A DNA stretch of 64,000 nucleotides, taken from Trachythela sp. YZ-2020. Taxonomy: Eukaryota; Cnidaria; Anthozoa; Malacalcyonacea; Clavulariidae. The translations under genes were made by a program, and so were the position numbers. Positions 51,528-62,646 of the stretch are shown here, piece after piece. Each line of letters begins with the position of its first letter. Within the stretch, counting starts at the first letter, position 1. Where the stretch lies: contig JADLSH010000395.1 of NCBI GenBank assembly GCA_016169945.1, positions 8,832,001-8,896,000 of the forward strand, in the 5' to 3' direction. A model generated the notes under the pieces. That model had not been told where the DNA came from. It was given only the letters and a program-made list of their open reading frames with translations, and searched no databases.

Positions 51528-51665
51528 GCTAATTGCGCGGAACCAGTTTTGTTACGATGCAAACCATAATCATTTAAATGAATCTTGGTCTAAATTGTTG
51601 TTATTAATCAACCCCCACCCTTGTTCTGAGCATATTTTATCAAGCAAACTGTTATAACGATTTGC
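51528..51665 (-). pseudogene. LINE F ORF1 tail with esterase-like D-x-x-H motif
   Basis: A short segment (SLLDKICSEQGWGLINNNNL in one frame, NDYGLHRNKTGSAQLAK in another) resembles the last block of the SGNH-type esterase found in ORF1 of CR1 LINEs. The Asp and His of the D-x-x-H pair are visible (DYGLH). The rest of the esterase is missing because this is where the LINE is 5'-truncated into BEL. Confidence 0.6.
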
Positions 51666-52530
51666 TTGTAACTCTTTTCGGAAGGCTTGTAATCCCAGTG
51701 AAGTAGCCGCACGCGCAGTGATAAACGACTTATGGCTGCCAGTGTCAAACAACACACGATCAAACAATTAAAGCATCTACCATATTTTATTAATAGTTTC
51801 TTACATTCCTTAATGTCTGTTACCTTCTTACAGTCTTCATGGCGATGCCCAGGGTTGTTACAGAAGGCACAGTTCGATTCCTTTCCAGTGAACATCGTAC
51901 TACATTGTCCACGATGATCCCTATCGTTTTTTCCGCTGTCGATTGTCTCTTTGCGGCTTTCGTTGATACTCCTCTTTTAGGTCCGTCTCAGTCCAGAGCA
52001 CGTCCAAAAACATTTCCATATCCCATTCGTGATGATGTTCCCCATGCATCATCGTTATTCGTAGCAAGTCTGGTAACTTTTCCAACAGTGAGGGCACAAC
52101 GAACCCAGCGTGAGTTGCCTGGTCGACTTCTAATGCTTCCAGTTATCTGAATTTACTTTCCACAAAGTCGTAAATCTTTCGGAGCTTGGTCGTATCTCGT
52201 TCGTTGTAAAGTAGTTCTACGTTTAAAGTTCGTTCACATACGTGCGTTGTATCACAGTATTTTTCCCATATTGTTTCTTCAAAAGGTCGATCGCAGCCTT
52301 GTAGTTATCTGCCATGAGCGCAAATCCTTGGATGGTCGAATGTGCCAGTTCCAACAACAGGCCACGTAAGTAGGAGAACTTGTCCACATTTCTCAAACTT
52401 TAATTTCCGTCTATTGCACTAGAAAAGCCATTCCAGAATTCCTGCCATTGAATTACACAATCAGACGTTTGCGTTCTTGGCTGCCAAAGCATTGATACGT
52501 TTATCTATACGCCAGTTCATCATTATGTTT
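51666..52530 (-). pseudogene. BEL 2 gag and protease start
   Basis: From right to left: FSYLRGLLLELAHSTIQGF and IDLLKKQYGKNTVIQRTYV (gag capsid-like region, about 52390-52230), LEALEVDQATHAGFVVPSLL and LPDLLRITM (about 52150-52050), zinc knuckle CAFCNNPGHRHEDCKK and CFNCL (51880-51760), then FDTGSHKSFITARAATSLGL, the protease with its D-T-G triad intact. The linker between knuckle and protease is deleted. Frameshifts lie at about 52240 and 51770, and more are likely. Confidence 0.8.
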
Positions 52531-52666
52531 TTGGCACAAACAACTGTAACCATCTACATACTTTACATATCATAATTACGCCTAACTTCCGCGACAGTTA
52601 CCTGCATGACTTACAATTCAGCGTCTGGCTGCACAGGTTAAAGGTTCAACGCAGAAATATGCTAGG

Positions 52667-53832
52667 ATGGGTCCATTAAAAAGAGTTGACATCCCAGAAG
52701 AAGATTTGAGTAAAACACCGTCGATTGACACTGTACGGCGTGCTTGTTTCACTGGTTTTAAAATGGGTGGATTTCACTGCGATCTTCTGGAATTAGGAAC
52801 AGGACCCTCTCTGGAAAGTCTTGAAGAACAGATTTATCTACAAGATATATTTACATTGGGGGGTAAATGATGATTCAGATGAAAACAGTGCAGGAGAAGA
52901 GTTCATTTATGTCAACTAGTTTACACCGCTCTTTATCAGAAAAAACAAGTCGGTCCAAAGCCAAAGAAAATAAAGCTTCACGGTTCCAGCAGTGGCAGCT
53001 CTGCTACAGCGGTCTCCACCACCACCTATCCAGCTTCGATGTCTGTAGCATCTATGCTAATGCTGGGAACAGTTGTAAAGCCAGCCAACAGAGAAGCCAT
53101 CTTGGTGGAAATCGAACAATTCCATGTTACAACAGGATGGTCAATGGCAAGGAATATAACATTTTCTGTTGAGGTTGACAATTTTGCAGAGGGAGGGTTC
53201 AGAAAGGCATATAGATGTGAGAGTGAAGACAACAATTTTCCTGGCCTTTGGGTTCTGAAACGATACAGTGAGAAAACCTTGGATGATATGTGGCAGGTTG
53301 GTGTGGCAGAAGAAGATCATGTACAGAGATCAAGTACAGATGCATGCTTTAGCACAAAATATTGCCAGTCAGATGACAAAGTATGTGGATAGTGAATTTG
53401 GTCAGGTATTTTCTTTTGATAGTATGTATTTAGGTAAGATTAAAGATCTTGCAGATGAAAGTTTTGTTACCATTGAAAAATATATATAGAGGGTAAATTT
53501 ATCAAGTATGTTAATAATAATAATAATGGTAATGTCACTGCCAAAAAAGAGGATGTTACAACACAGAAGCTGAAGCCCTTGTGCACTTCTCCTATCAGAT
53601 GAGTAAAGGAGAATTTTTGCTTGTTAACATTCAAGGTACTCGTTACAAATTGTATGATCCTGAGATTGCTAGTACACTTCTTATAAATACTGAAGGGGGA
53701 AGGTTCAGTATTAATTTTTGTATTGGCAATTTGTCCATAAAAGCAATAGATGGTTTCTTTGAGAAACACACATGCAACTTTTACTGTAAAAAGTTAGGTC
53801 TAAAAGAGGATGAACCATATTATGTTTCATGA
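52667..53832 (+). pseudogene. Alpha-kinase domain relic, intronless
   Basis: ORF 53039-53392 carries VDNFAEGGFRKAYRCES and LWVLKRY, the glycine loop and ATP-binding Lys of atypical alpha-kinases (eEF2K/MHCK type). Frame changes at about 53325 and 53565 lead to VQMHALAQNIASQMTKYVD, then VHFSYQMSKGEFLLVNIQG and LYDPEIASTL. The end is FFEKHTCNFYCKKLGL, the C-x3-C part of the zinc-binding tail. The Gly-rich loop before it is degraded (FCIGNLSIKA). The N-terminal ORF 52667-52870 (MGPLKRVDIPEEDLSKTPSI) may be part of the same gene. No introns are seen across about 800 bp of domain, which suggests a retrocopy. Confidence 0.75.
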
Positions 53833-53989
53833 TTGTAAGACTTTAAAGCAAAAGCGTTTACAAATTTTTGAACACGTAGAGTTAGAAACTTAAACCTGTT
53901 AATAAATATTTATGTTACATATTAGGTTATCACACAAAATTGTTATTGTTCATGAACACCAATAAAAATACCTTGTACTGAACACGCCA

Positions 53990-54381
53990 GAAACTCTACC
54001 AACCTTCTCCAGCTCATCTGATGATATTTCCCAGCCCTTGTCTACCAATCCAATATGCTTCAGGATTGGAGTAAATGAAATCAGGAATTCCATCTGGCAT
54101 CAGTGTATTCTTCCGCAATATAGACCTTGAGCTATTCCACAGATCTGCAAAAGTGTCCATCTCTCTTGGAATGAATGGATATACACATATGCCAGCATAT
54201 TTCGGTCATTTTCATCTTCACGATCATATAGTCCAAGATCCAACAAATTAAGGAGTTGGGATTTAAAAAATGCTTCAAGTCGTTCATGGAGCTCTCTCCA
54301 CCATCTTTCAATTCTGTTGGTTGTAGATGTTCCATATTGTACTGTGTCTTCAGGTGGCATATCCCCATCGTTTCTCCTCAA
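53990..54381 (-). pseudogene. Integrase-core-like fragment with RIERWW motif
   Basis: The minus-strand ORF at 54381-54100 has YGTSTTNRIERWWRELHERL, then FFKSQLLNLLDLGLYDRED and MLAYVYIHSFQ. One frame change later MDTFADLWNSSRSILRK and MPDGIPDFIY run to about 53990. I recall this T-S-T-x-N-(Q)RIE-x-WW pattern as the last part of an rve-type catalytic core common in cnidarian and fish predicted proteins; the Glu of RIE would be the third acidic residue. The rest of the core is absent. Confidence 0.55.
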
Positions 54382-54470
54382 AAAGGCCTGAATACTTGCT
54401 AATACACCTGATACTAATACTATTACTGAGTATTACTAAGTTCAAAGTGTGTCTATTTCACGCTGGTAAA

Positions 54471-54691
54471 AGCCGCTTGGCTGAATTTGCGGTTGGTCAA
54501 AAGGTCATTTATATTATTATATAGCCGTTATATTGGCATTTGTTGTAATATTTGTATCAGCCAAGGTATTGCGGATGTATAAGCCGCTTGGCTGAATTTG
54601 CGGTTGGTCAAAAGGTCATTTATATTATTATATAGCCGTTATATTGGCATTTGTTGTAATATTTGTATCAGCCAAGGTATTGCGGATGTAT
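54471..54691. repeat. Tandem duplication of 111 bp
   Basis: Two adjacent copies (from 54471 and from 54582) starting AGCCGCTTGGCTGAATTTGC and ending TTGCGGATGTAT are essentially identical. Recent duplication in non-coding DNA. Confidence 0.9.
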
Positions 54692-54914
54692 TTTTATCGA
54701 CCGAACCAAATATTAATACTACACAAATTGTTATGTCGAAATTTTGAGCCTTTGATTGCATGGTTTGGTGTTACGCTGTTTGTAATACGATATCTATAAG
54801 CATAATATATGGCAAATTGTGTTTCCTAGGCATGCGGAAACAGTCGTATTGCCTAGTTAAAAACAATGGCGCTTCCCCCCCTTCCCACCGAAAAAATATG
54901 CACCCCCTGGGGTA

Positions 54915-55133
54915 GTGGAACCAAAAATTGTGACTAACGTACGAAAATTCCTAGATCCGCCCCTGTGTAAAACCTGTTGCGTACACTTTCATGCTAAGTG
55001 TATGAAAGAAAATTTCGACGAAGATTTATACTGCCGTGTGTGTCACATACAGCCTGAGGAAATTGAACAAACCAACAACAATTGCTATAAAGAACTTCGA
55101 TCGTTAATTACCAATTCAAAGTTTCTTGAGTAG
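54915..55133 (+). pseudogene. PHD-finger-like fragment at the head of the Helitron
   Basis: The frame contains CKTCCVHFHAKCMKENFDED and LYCRVCHI, the C-x2-C, H-x2-C, C-x2-C pattern of a PHD-type zinc finger, followed by a helical tail. Upstream cysteines are missing. It directly precedes the Helitron coding frame and may be its N-terminal domain. Confidence 0.5.
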
Positions 55134-55329
55134 GTTGCCGGCACGTGTAGCTGACTTGCCTGTTATGATTGTGCGAAGACATGGTGCTGCCAACACACAT
55201 AGAGATTTCACTGTGCATCGAAAAAGAGTTCTGGAGGCTATATTATGGTTGAAGACAAACAATCCATTTTTTCAAAGACATTGAAATTGATTGGGATGTT
55301 ATCCAAAGTTTACCAGAAAATGGTATACC

Positions 55330-55567
55330 AAATGAGCTAAGGTATTTAATTTTTATTTTATTAGCTTCGCCAACTAGGGCAGGGTCACCACAACAGCATA
55401 TGCCAGTTACTGTGGGCCCTTTTACCTAACCCACCCTGTCAACTTTCCCTGTGGGAGGAAACCGGAGTACCCGGAGAAAACCCACGACTTTCGGCAGAGC
55501 GTTGACTTTTACTCTTTTCACTTGAGGACTGGGTTCGAGTCGCATTGAGATGCAACGAAAATGAGCT
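55330..55567 (-). mobile_element. SINE-like repeat, copy 2, with 9-bp target duplication
   Basis: The same family as 8000-8200 in reverse orientation, with its T-rich tail complement on the left. AAATGAGCT at 55330-55338 and again at 55559-55567 is the target duplication. Removing the insert and one copy restores the Helitron frame (PNEL|SVN). It therefore postdates the Helitron. Confidence 0.85.
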
Positions 55568-56930
55568 TTCAGTTAATGTTGATAATGAGGGGCCTCCCCA
55601 AGACCCTGTAATGAGTGCTAATGCTAGTGTTGAAGAATTAGTTTTAGGAAATGGTAGTACATCATTTATTCCTATGCGTCAAAGACAATGCAGCTATCCA
55701 AGATGCAGTAAATGAGGTTGATCCCTTAGACTGGCCGTCTACTGAAGGTAATGTAGTCAATGAATTTAAAACAGATGGTTTTGGCTACTACTGCAGGAAT
55801 TGTTAGCCTTGATTGAACAAAAAGGCTGCCCAACTTTTTTTTTCTTTACATTTAGCGCAGCCGACAGTCATTGGCCAGATTTACAAAGGCTGTTGCAAAG
55901 CAATGAAGGTGCTTCAAGATCCGAATGGGCACAAGCTGTAATTGACAATCCACATCTGACTGATTGGTTTTTCATGCAGAGGCTGCAGGAGTTTATCAGA
56001 CATTGGCTTAGTGGTGCCTTAGATGCTGAGTGGTTTTGGTATCGATTTGAGTATCAGGCCAGGGGGAGGGGGGGGGCTACTAAATATTATTGCCATTCGA
56101 AACACTTATAATAAATATTTCCCAAATTTTCGCCCTGGAAATAAAGACTGCTTATTGGATTACATTGTCAGACTCGATTTCAAGCTAATGTTTCTGTGCA
56201 GTCAAGCAAAAATTCGGAAAGTGTCTATTGTGATAAATGTCTGACAATGCAGTTGTGATTTCTTGTTATACATTATTGATTATGCACAAAAAAACACTCA
56301 CCCTATATGCTCAGCTAATATTCAGGTACCATAAATTATTGCTATTTTGAGTAGATGTTTGCTCGATGGTTTCCTTTCTTATCCATATTTAGTTGTTTCT
56401 GTGATATGTGCAACGCTGTTTAGATTTATTGAAAATGCTGCAATCACTGTCGCAATCTATCTGATAGCTTCCACAAATATTTTGAAAAATTTCAATTTTC
56501 CTTCAAAATTGTTGGTATGAAATTTTCCTAGCAATTTTAAGGTTTCATTGGATCTGAGGGATTTTAATATAGTGTGAAATTGAAAAATTGTTAATCTTGG
56601 ATGAAAAATAAAATAACTTGGGATTTAACGTTTGTAGTGTTATTACATTCTCCTCATTACGCACCAGTCAGTATCCTTTTAGAATACAGAGAGTGGAATG
56701 ATGTTGTGTATATTTCAATGTACTCTATGTTCATTATATTTTTTCTGATTAACAGGTATGTTGACTGGCTGGTGACAACAGTTAACGAGGACCTGCCAGA
56801 TGAACACTAGAGGGTACCAGACCTTCACCCATCTGCTGTAAGAGCCACAGCAGTCGAGAACCGTGATAATGACTATCACAGGTTAGTTAATACTGTAGAA
56901 AGGCATACAAGATGCAGTCCAGCCTATTGT

Positions 56931-57461
56931 TTGAGGAAGAAAAGATTGGATCTTCCTGCAGAATGCAGATTTGGTTTCCCAAAACCATTACAAGATGCAA
57001 CAGCACTAACTTACAAGGTTGTAGGTAAGAAGAATAAGTCTATAGAGTCTGAGTTAAACAGCAAACGAAATGACGAACTACTTAATTCGCATAACAGGGT
57101 CATGCTTGAAAATTGGCAGGACAATGTGGATTTGCAGGTAATTGTAGATGAGAAGGCATGTGCAAGATACATGGCCAAGCATGCTGCGAAAGGAGAACCG
57201 CAATCGAAATCTGCCTCTGAAATACTAAAAGTGTCTATATCCTCATTACAGAATGATGACCAAGTATCTTCAGCCATCAAGAAAGCTATGATCCAAGTAG
57301 CTGGAGATAGAGATATGGCAGCCCAAGAAACAGCACATATGTTACTTAGTCTGCCATTGGTGGGCTGCACATATAGTTTTGTTACTATTTCTTTAGAAAA
57401 CAGCAGGAAGGTTATTCTTGATGCAGAAAATGAAGGAGAAATCTTCAGAAATCTGTTGTAG
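56931..57461 (+). pseudogene. Helitron Rep, C-terminal part (longest open piece)
   Basis: An open stretch of 176 codons: LDLPAECRFGFPKPLQD, ENWQDNVDLQVIVDEKACAR, the Rep Tyr in ARYMAKHAAKGEPQS, VSSAIKKAMIQVAGDRDMAA and QETAHMLLSLPLVGCTYSFV. This is the replication-initiator part, with Tyr as the nucleophile. The frame changes at 57461, and the helicase-proximal part follows at 57588-58130 with an acidic linker (DQSDDESEIYPNDEEEVDDW). Confidence 0.85.
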
Positions 57462-58763
57462 AAGATTATGGAGAGCGCACAGGAGTGAGGAGTAGGTATA
57501 CTGGGTTGTCTCAATTGAATTTGATGCAATATGCGTCGCAGTACACCAAAGTCAGAGGTGAGTTGACTAAACGGGCGAATCCGTACATTGTCAGAACATT
57601 TCCAAAAGTTACAACTAATCCCGGTGGTCCTAATTTTGGAAAATACTAAGTATCAGCTTATAAAGTTTAAGCCATGGGAAGGTAGCTCATCAAATGCTTG
57701 GGATAATCAGCATGAGAGTGATGACCTGTTTATTAACACTTATCATTTGTTTCTTCAGACTGAATTTGCTGAAGAGAATGTATTTAGGTATTCTGTTGAA
57801 TCAGAGATGGTTCATGCTGCACATTCTGGTCAAAGCTATGAAAATGATCAGAGTGATGATGAAAGTGAAATTTATCCTAATGACGAGGAGGAAGTTGATG
57901 ATTGGATGTTATTGTGCAGAATCAACCAACGTTATGATGAAGCAGGTAATGGAATGTCGAGCAGGGAAGCAGTTGACTGGTTTGAGGCGGTAAGATCTGT
58001 ACCTACAGATTTGCTAAAGAAATCTCCAGGATGGATATATCAACAGAGAAAGGATGCTGAGGAACCTGGTCACCATGGATACAGACATGATGGTCAACAA
58101 CATGTTGTTGATCTGGAGACTGGCTTTTGACATTATCACATCTCAGACTGGCGATAATCCTGTTAATATGATTGTCTGTGGGACAGCCGGAACGGGTAAG
58201 ACGTACTTAATTAGTGCTGTGAAACAAGTATTAGGTGATCAGTGTATTGTTACAGCAACCACTGGGATTGCAGCCTTTAGTATTAATGGTCAAATGCTAC
58301 ATTCTGCTGCTCAACTCCCTATTTGTGAATATAGGGAATTGCAGGGCGATTCTTTGCAGTGACTACAACTGAGACTAGAAGGTAAGAGGTATCTGATCAT
58401 TGACGAAATGTCAATGATTGGGCACAAAATGCTATCATGGCTGGACAACAGACTATGTGCTGGCACTGGAAAGGAAGACGTCCCTTTTGGTGGTGTGTCA
58501 ATAATTTTAATGGGTGATTTTGGTCAATTACCACCATTTCTAGACGTATGTTCGAAATGTCTACCTGTGCCACAAAAGTGTTTGCTGGGTGCACCTTTGT
58601 AGCTACATCCAGGGTAAGATCGATTCATGATATTGTGTTTGAACCAATGACGTTTGACCACCTTAAAGCAATCGGGAAGAATAAGAATATGAATAAAAGG
58701 CTAGAAGCTGAAGAGCGCCTTAAGGTACTTGCAGAGAAGACTGTGCAGAAGCATAGTAAGCAA

Positions 58764-59239
58764 TGAAAGTTATCATAGTGTCAGTAGTGAATTTGTATGT
58801 TACTTAGTGGTGTTTGAATATCTGAGATACTGGGCATATGTTCTGTGCTTCCGAGTGAATTATTTGGCCTGTTACTAGGCACAATTTTGGAGGTGTGACC
58901 ACTGTGGTGTGACATTGGTGTGCCTTTATTATTGTGTTTTTGAGGAGGCAATTAGAGATTGTCAAAAGGTGCCTGTTACTAGACACAATATTTATATTGT
59001 GTTTGAGGTTGGCTGTTGACATTGTGAGTCCTTAGCAATAAAATATCACTTAAATATGGAATAACATGTCTTACATCTATTGAAGATTACAAATTTTAAA
59101 TAAGATGAAAAGCAATTTGAAAAGGTAAGTTGCTGTCCTATTTTTAAGTTACCACCCCTTGGCTTTTGCGGAAATCATTGCTACCAGAAATGGGACACAG
59201 AGCTCGAATTTTCATATCTGAAACACTGTGATTGCCAGT
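58764..59239. other. Region between the Helitron and Penelope relics
   Basis: A partial duplication is visible: GGCCTGTTACTAGGCACAAT at about 58867 and GTGCCTGTTACTAGACACAA at about 58970, about 104 bp apart. No gene. It may hold the Helitron 3' end, but I could not find a CTRR end with a hairpin that I trust. Confidence 0.45.
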
Positions 59240-61180
59240 GTTGAAATGTCTGGCAACAGAACAGGTTGTTTAGCATCATTGTCCACCAAGCTTATCTCTA
59301 GCTACCTCGATTGTGTCATGGCGCCCTTGGTTAAAGACTTACCATCCTATATCAAGGACACCAAACACGCTCTCCAAATCTTTCATAACATTCAATTTCA
59401 TAACACTCATCATACCCCATCATGATGGTTTGAGAGCTCTCAAATTCTTCTTAGATAAGCGCCCCAACCAGGAACCGTCTACCACTGTTTTGATCCATTT
59501 GGCTGAATTAGTGTTCACCCTCAACAATTTTTCATTTGATGGTGAGCATTACCAACAAATAAGTGGTGTAGCCATGGGAACCAAAATGGTCCCAACTATG
59601 CCAATTTATTCGTTGGTTTTGTGGAAAAGCAGATCTTCGAGCAGTACACTTATCCCATACCTGATTACCTTGGTAGGTACATTGATGACTGTCTCGGCAC
59701 AGCATCCTGTTCCCGCGGAGAGTTGGACAAGTTTATTAACTTTGTTAAAACTTCCACCCAGCACTCCAGTTTATGCGGGAGATCAGTGAGACCAGTGTAT
59801 CGTTCTTAGATATCCTTGTATCTATCAATGGCAATAAACTTGTTACTTCTGTGTTCTACAAGCCGACTGACCCCCATAGCTATCTTCTCTTTACTTCTTC
59901 CCACCCCAACCACATTAAAAGGTCCATTCCCTTCTCTCAGTTCCTTCGCCTTCGCCGCATTTGCAGTGAAGATGAGGACTTCCATACCAAAAGTCATGAG
60001 AAACCTTTTTGTCCAACACGGTTATCCAACCCCTCTCTTAGATACTTCCTTTTCGAAGGCCTCCAATATTCCCCGATCCGAAACCCTTAGAGACCATGTG
60101 TCTAATGTTCCCAACAACAAAATACCCCTAGTTCTCGGTTACCATCCCTTCAATTTCAAAGCAAGGGATGCCATAAGAAGAATTTTCATATGTTGAAAAA
60201 CGACCCTGAAACATCTTCCATTTTCACCAAGAACTCCTTAGTCTTGTTTCGACATAGTAAAAATATCCGTGAAACCCTAGTCCACAGCTCTCTACCACAG
60301 GACTCGTCGTCACCTAATGCACGTTTCCTCAGTGCTGTAATAGTTACATATTTTTTGTAACTAGTTACATCTATTCTTTCATTCGGCTATTAAAATTAAG
60401 AAAGCATTTGGAACCGGATACATCGTACTCATTATCATATTAGCTTATTATATGTTGCTACTTAATGTTTATAAATTATTAATTATTAATTTAATAAATT
60501 TAATAAAGGTAAAAGTGTAAAACAACCAAGTGGATCAACTAACCTGCACATGTTTACGCAAATTCAACAATGATGATAGGCTAGCCGAGCACTCTTTAAC
60601 TTTCGGTGAACAAAGTTAACAGGTAAGCTTCACGGTTTGTCCTGCTACTGACTTGAACTGGAACATCTTTTCTAAGTGCGGCCATGGATTTGATACTAAC
60701 TGTGGCGAAGACATCTTGATGCACCATGTGTGTAATCGCTCACACCGACGAATGAATAATGCACATGCCACGTATATGTATTTGCATATAGATTGTCCAG
60801 AATGCATAACAGCGGCATGTGACGAAGATTCGAGCCTGGGTACGAGATTGAACGATGACTCAGCGTAGGTCAGGAGGATTGGAATAAACAGCTTTTAACT
60901 TTTAAGAGTAACATGGTCTTGGATATCGGAAAAAGTAACTGTGCTCTCAATGGAAAATGTAACTAGTTATCGTTACTTTTTATTCCTAATTTTTGTAACT
61001 AGTTACAGTTACAAGTTACCTTCTGAAAAAAGTAGCTAGTTACCGGTAAAGTTACTCAAAAAAGTAACAATTACATGTAACTAGTTACTTGTAACAAAGT
61101 TACTCACAGCACTGCGTTTCCTTGTGGTGTGAAGCTGTGTAAAACCTGTCATACAGGCATATATACAATATTCTAGTTGT
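59240..61180 (+). pseudogene. Penelope-like element RT relic split by a hAT-type insertion
   Basis: Plus-strand pieces: YLDCVMAPLVKDLPSYIKDT (59300-59360), LNNFSFDGEHYQQISGVAMG and TKM (59520-59590), then in another frame YLGRYIDDCLGTASCSRGEL (the catalytic YIDD box, about 59665). These are followed by ETSVSFLDILVSINGNKLVT, FYKPTDPHSYLLF, ILRLRRICSED-like text, IPLVLGYHPF and SIFTKNSLVLFRHSKNIRE. After the insertion (60330-61114) the same frame goes on with FPCGVKLCKTCHTGIY, the Cys motif before the GIY-YIG domain, which is absent. This is a Penelope-type RT with at least four frame breaks. Confidence 0.85.
60322..61122. mobile_element. 785-bp non-autonomous hAT-type element with 8-bp target duplication
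   Basis: CGTTTCCT at 60322-60329 and at 61115-61122 flanks CAGTGCTGTAATAGTTAC...GTAACAAAGTTACTCACAGCACTG. The ends are inverted (CAGTGCTG/CAGCACTG). The interior is rich in GTAACTAGTTAC words, especially at 60950-61105. The 8-bp duplication and CAG...CTG ends are hAT hallmarks. No transposase is inside. Excision in thought restores the Penelope frame (NARF|PCGV). Confidence 0.9.
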
Positions 61181-61498
61181 GTAATATATTATTATTATTA
61201 TACAAGAAGACTAAATCAACAGGCAATAGCATATATATTTATATAGGAGTGGTATGCTGGTTGTGCAGTGAACTGGAACAACACCAGCATCAAGTGCTCC
61301 CAAAGACTTGAACCAGGTCCCCACATTAAACGTAAATAACTGCACATTTGGGAATTTGAGTGCATAAAATGTATTCCCAAATGGTACAATGGTTTTCACA
61401 GTTGAACAGTTTTCCTAATTAATTATTTGTTAATGTTATTTTATTATTGAATTAATTATTTGCCTAAATTATATAATCTATAAATTTTAATAATTGGA
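61181..61498. other. No gene seen
   Basis: AT-rich spacer before the direct-repeat pair. Nothing supportable. Confidence 0.5.
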
Positions 61499-61502
61499 TT
61501 AA

Positions 61503-62059
61503 TGAAGTTTAATATGTTGAAATATATCGTAAAGTACTTTGGGCAACTGGCAAATTCAGCAGACAACACACACAACAGACGCATTTTGTGGCATATATTT
61601 TGGGCAAGGAAGTGCTCGAACAGTCTAGAGGCTCTAGCGAACCTACGTTTTTACCTAGAGGAGACAGAGGTCCTCTAGATGGCAGAGGGTTGAGCCAGCT
61701 CTGGCATGTTGTTCAGCGAGTTGAGGCCTGATGGTCTAGAGACCACCCTTAGTTATACTGAGACAGTAAGGGCACTCAAGACCTGACAGAGCATGCAAAA
61801 ACTGTAGGTTATTCTAGAGGAGACGGTGGGCCTCTAGATAACGGGGGGGACGGCGGCCCCCCGTTCAGGTCAGTCAGCTCGTTGAAATTGAGTCCTAGTT
61901 GGACTTGGTGACCAACCATTGGTGCAGGGTACTCAACTATGTATGACTGACCCATCGAGTCTCTAGGTCAGGTAATTAGGTCGCATTTACGACCTGAATG
62001 ACCTGTAAAATGCACTTCACGTGGCGAAGTGTTGTCCCAAAGGACAGCACTTCCTGCCA
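61503..62059. repeat. Direct repeat, left copy, hairpin-rich
   Basis: Contains a chain of short stems: CCTAGAGGAGACAGAGGTCCTCTAGATGG, GGTCTAGAGACC, GGGGGGGACGGCGGCCCCCC, GGTCGCATTTACGACC, CACTTCACGTGGCGAAGTG (its ends pair) and GTCCCAAAGGAC. No ORF over 60 codons. The density of stems suggests a structured RNA. Confidence 0.8.
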
Positions 62060-62646
62060 TTATTTATTTAATTCAATTCTTTGAACAATTTATAGTTACA
62101 AATTTACAAGTTACATATACATAATCTTGGAATATATTTGAGCATGTAAATTTAATTGATAGATCAGTACTCGGCTCTGCCTATGGGGAGGTGGGTGGGT
62201 ATTTTTGTGGTACAAGGTTTGATACCTTGAAACAAACTTTGAAAAATTTCACCAGCACTGTTTACACACTGAAGGAAATCTTGCGAATGAGCAGCGGACG
62301 CATAAACTGTACCCAAATGCCTTTAGTACAAAGAGCGCCATTGTATGCATGATGGTGACAGCTATCTTTGGGAGAACTCTTTGATTGGTTAGACCCAAGT
62401 TTGCATCAGTTGTTCACATGCTAAGTTTCCAAAGTTCAAGTTCGTATCGTATTTTATATTTATTAACAGGACACGAGAATAAACGCCTTGTTCTATCAAG
62501 GTACTTGAGATTTCCCTGAGCTATAATTGTTAGCGCATGCACTAATTGTGCTGACAGACTGGCAAGGCCTTAGGGCAAATGTAATCTTCTTGAACATATT
62601 ACTTCATTAACCGCAATTTTTAGCTTTGCATAAATTGAATATTTAA

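Larger units (their letters stand above)
48770..51665 (-). mobile_element. CR1-type LINE F inserted in BEL 2
   Basis: The minus strand starts at about 51665 with an ORF1 remnant ending in an esterase-like tail (ICSEQGWGLINNNN; then, in another frame, NDYGLHRNKTGSAQLAKT). Next come the endonuclease start (FKIGHLNIASLVKHIEEL, about 51390), an internal deletion, the linker (ORF 51094-50744), decayed RT (50700-49539) and the C-terminal domain (ORF 49380-49048). An A/AAT-rich tail at about 48812-48775 marks the 3' end. Both junctions lie in BEL coding sequence. Confidence 0.8.
43740..52530 (-). mobile_element. BEL/Pao element 2, split by three later insertions
   Basis: Three minus-strand blocks are parts of one BEL copy: gag to protease (52530-51665), RT (48835-48104 without the MITE) and connection/RNase H/integrase start (44599-43740). 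They are separated by a CR1-type LINE (about 48770-51665), a 158-bp MITE (48193-48350) and a Harbinger element (44605-48103). Order and strand are those of a single BEL. Many frameshifts and internal deletions show it is old. Confidence 0.85.
55130..58763 (+). pseudogene. Helitron Rep-helicase relic
   Basis: Plus-strand pieces in order: VRRHGAANTHRDFTVHRKRV and LEAILWLKTNNPFF (55165-55275, upstream domain). ORF 55800-56111 with [19 protein letters not shown] and [15 protein letters not shown] (Helitron-like N). The HUH metal motif is cut off right after FEYQARGRG at about 56070. The Rep part resumes at 56756 (YVDWLVTTVNEDLPDEH) and has the Tyr motif ARYMAKHAAK (second Tyr changed to His). The PIF1 helicase has the Walker A GTAGTGKTYLI (58180) and Walker B LIIDEMSMIG (58395). 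The helicase is internally deleted after GDFGQLPPFLD and ends with SRVRSIHDIVFEPMTFD. Helitrons move by rolling-circle replication. The ends are not identified. Confidence 0.85.

Noticed and set aside
55530..55550. Polymerase III B box (GGGTTCGAGTCGC) in the SINE-like repeat
   Set aside because: It is on the strand opposite to the A-rich tail, so it cannot be the internal promoter of that element; coincidence.
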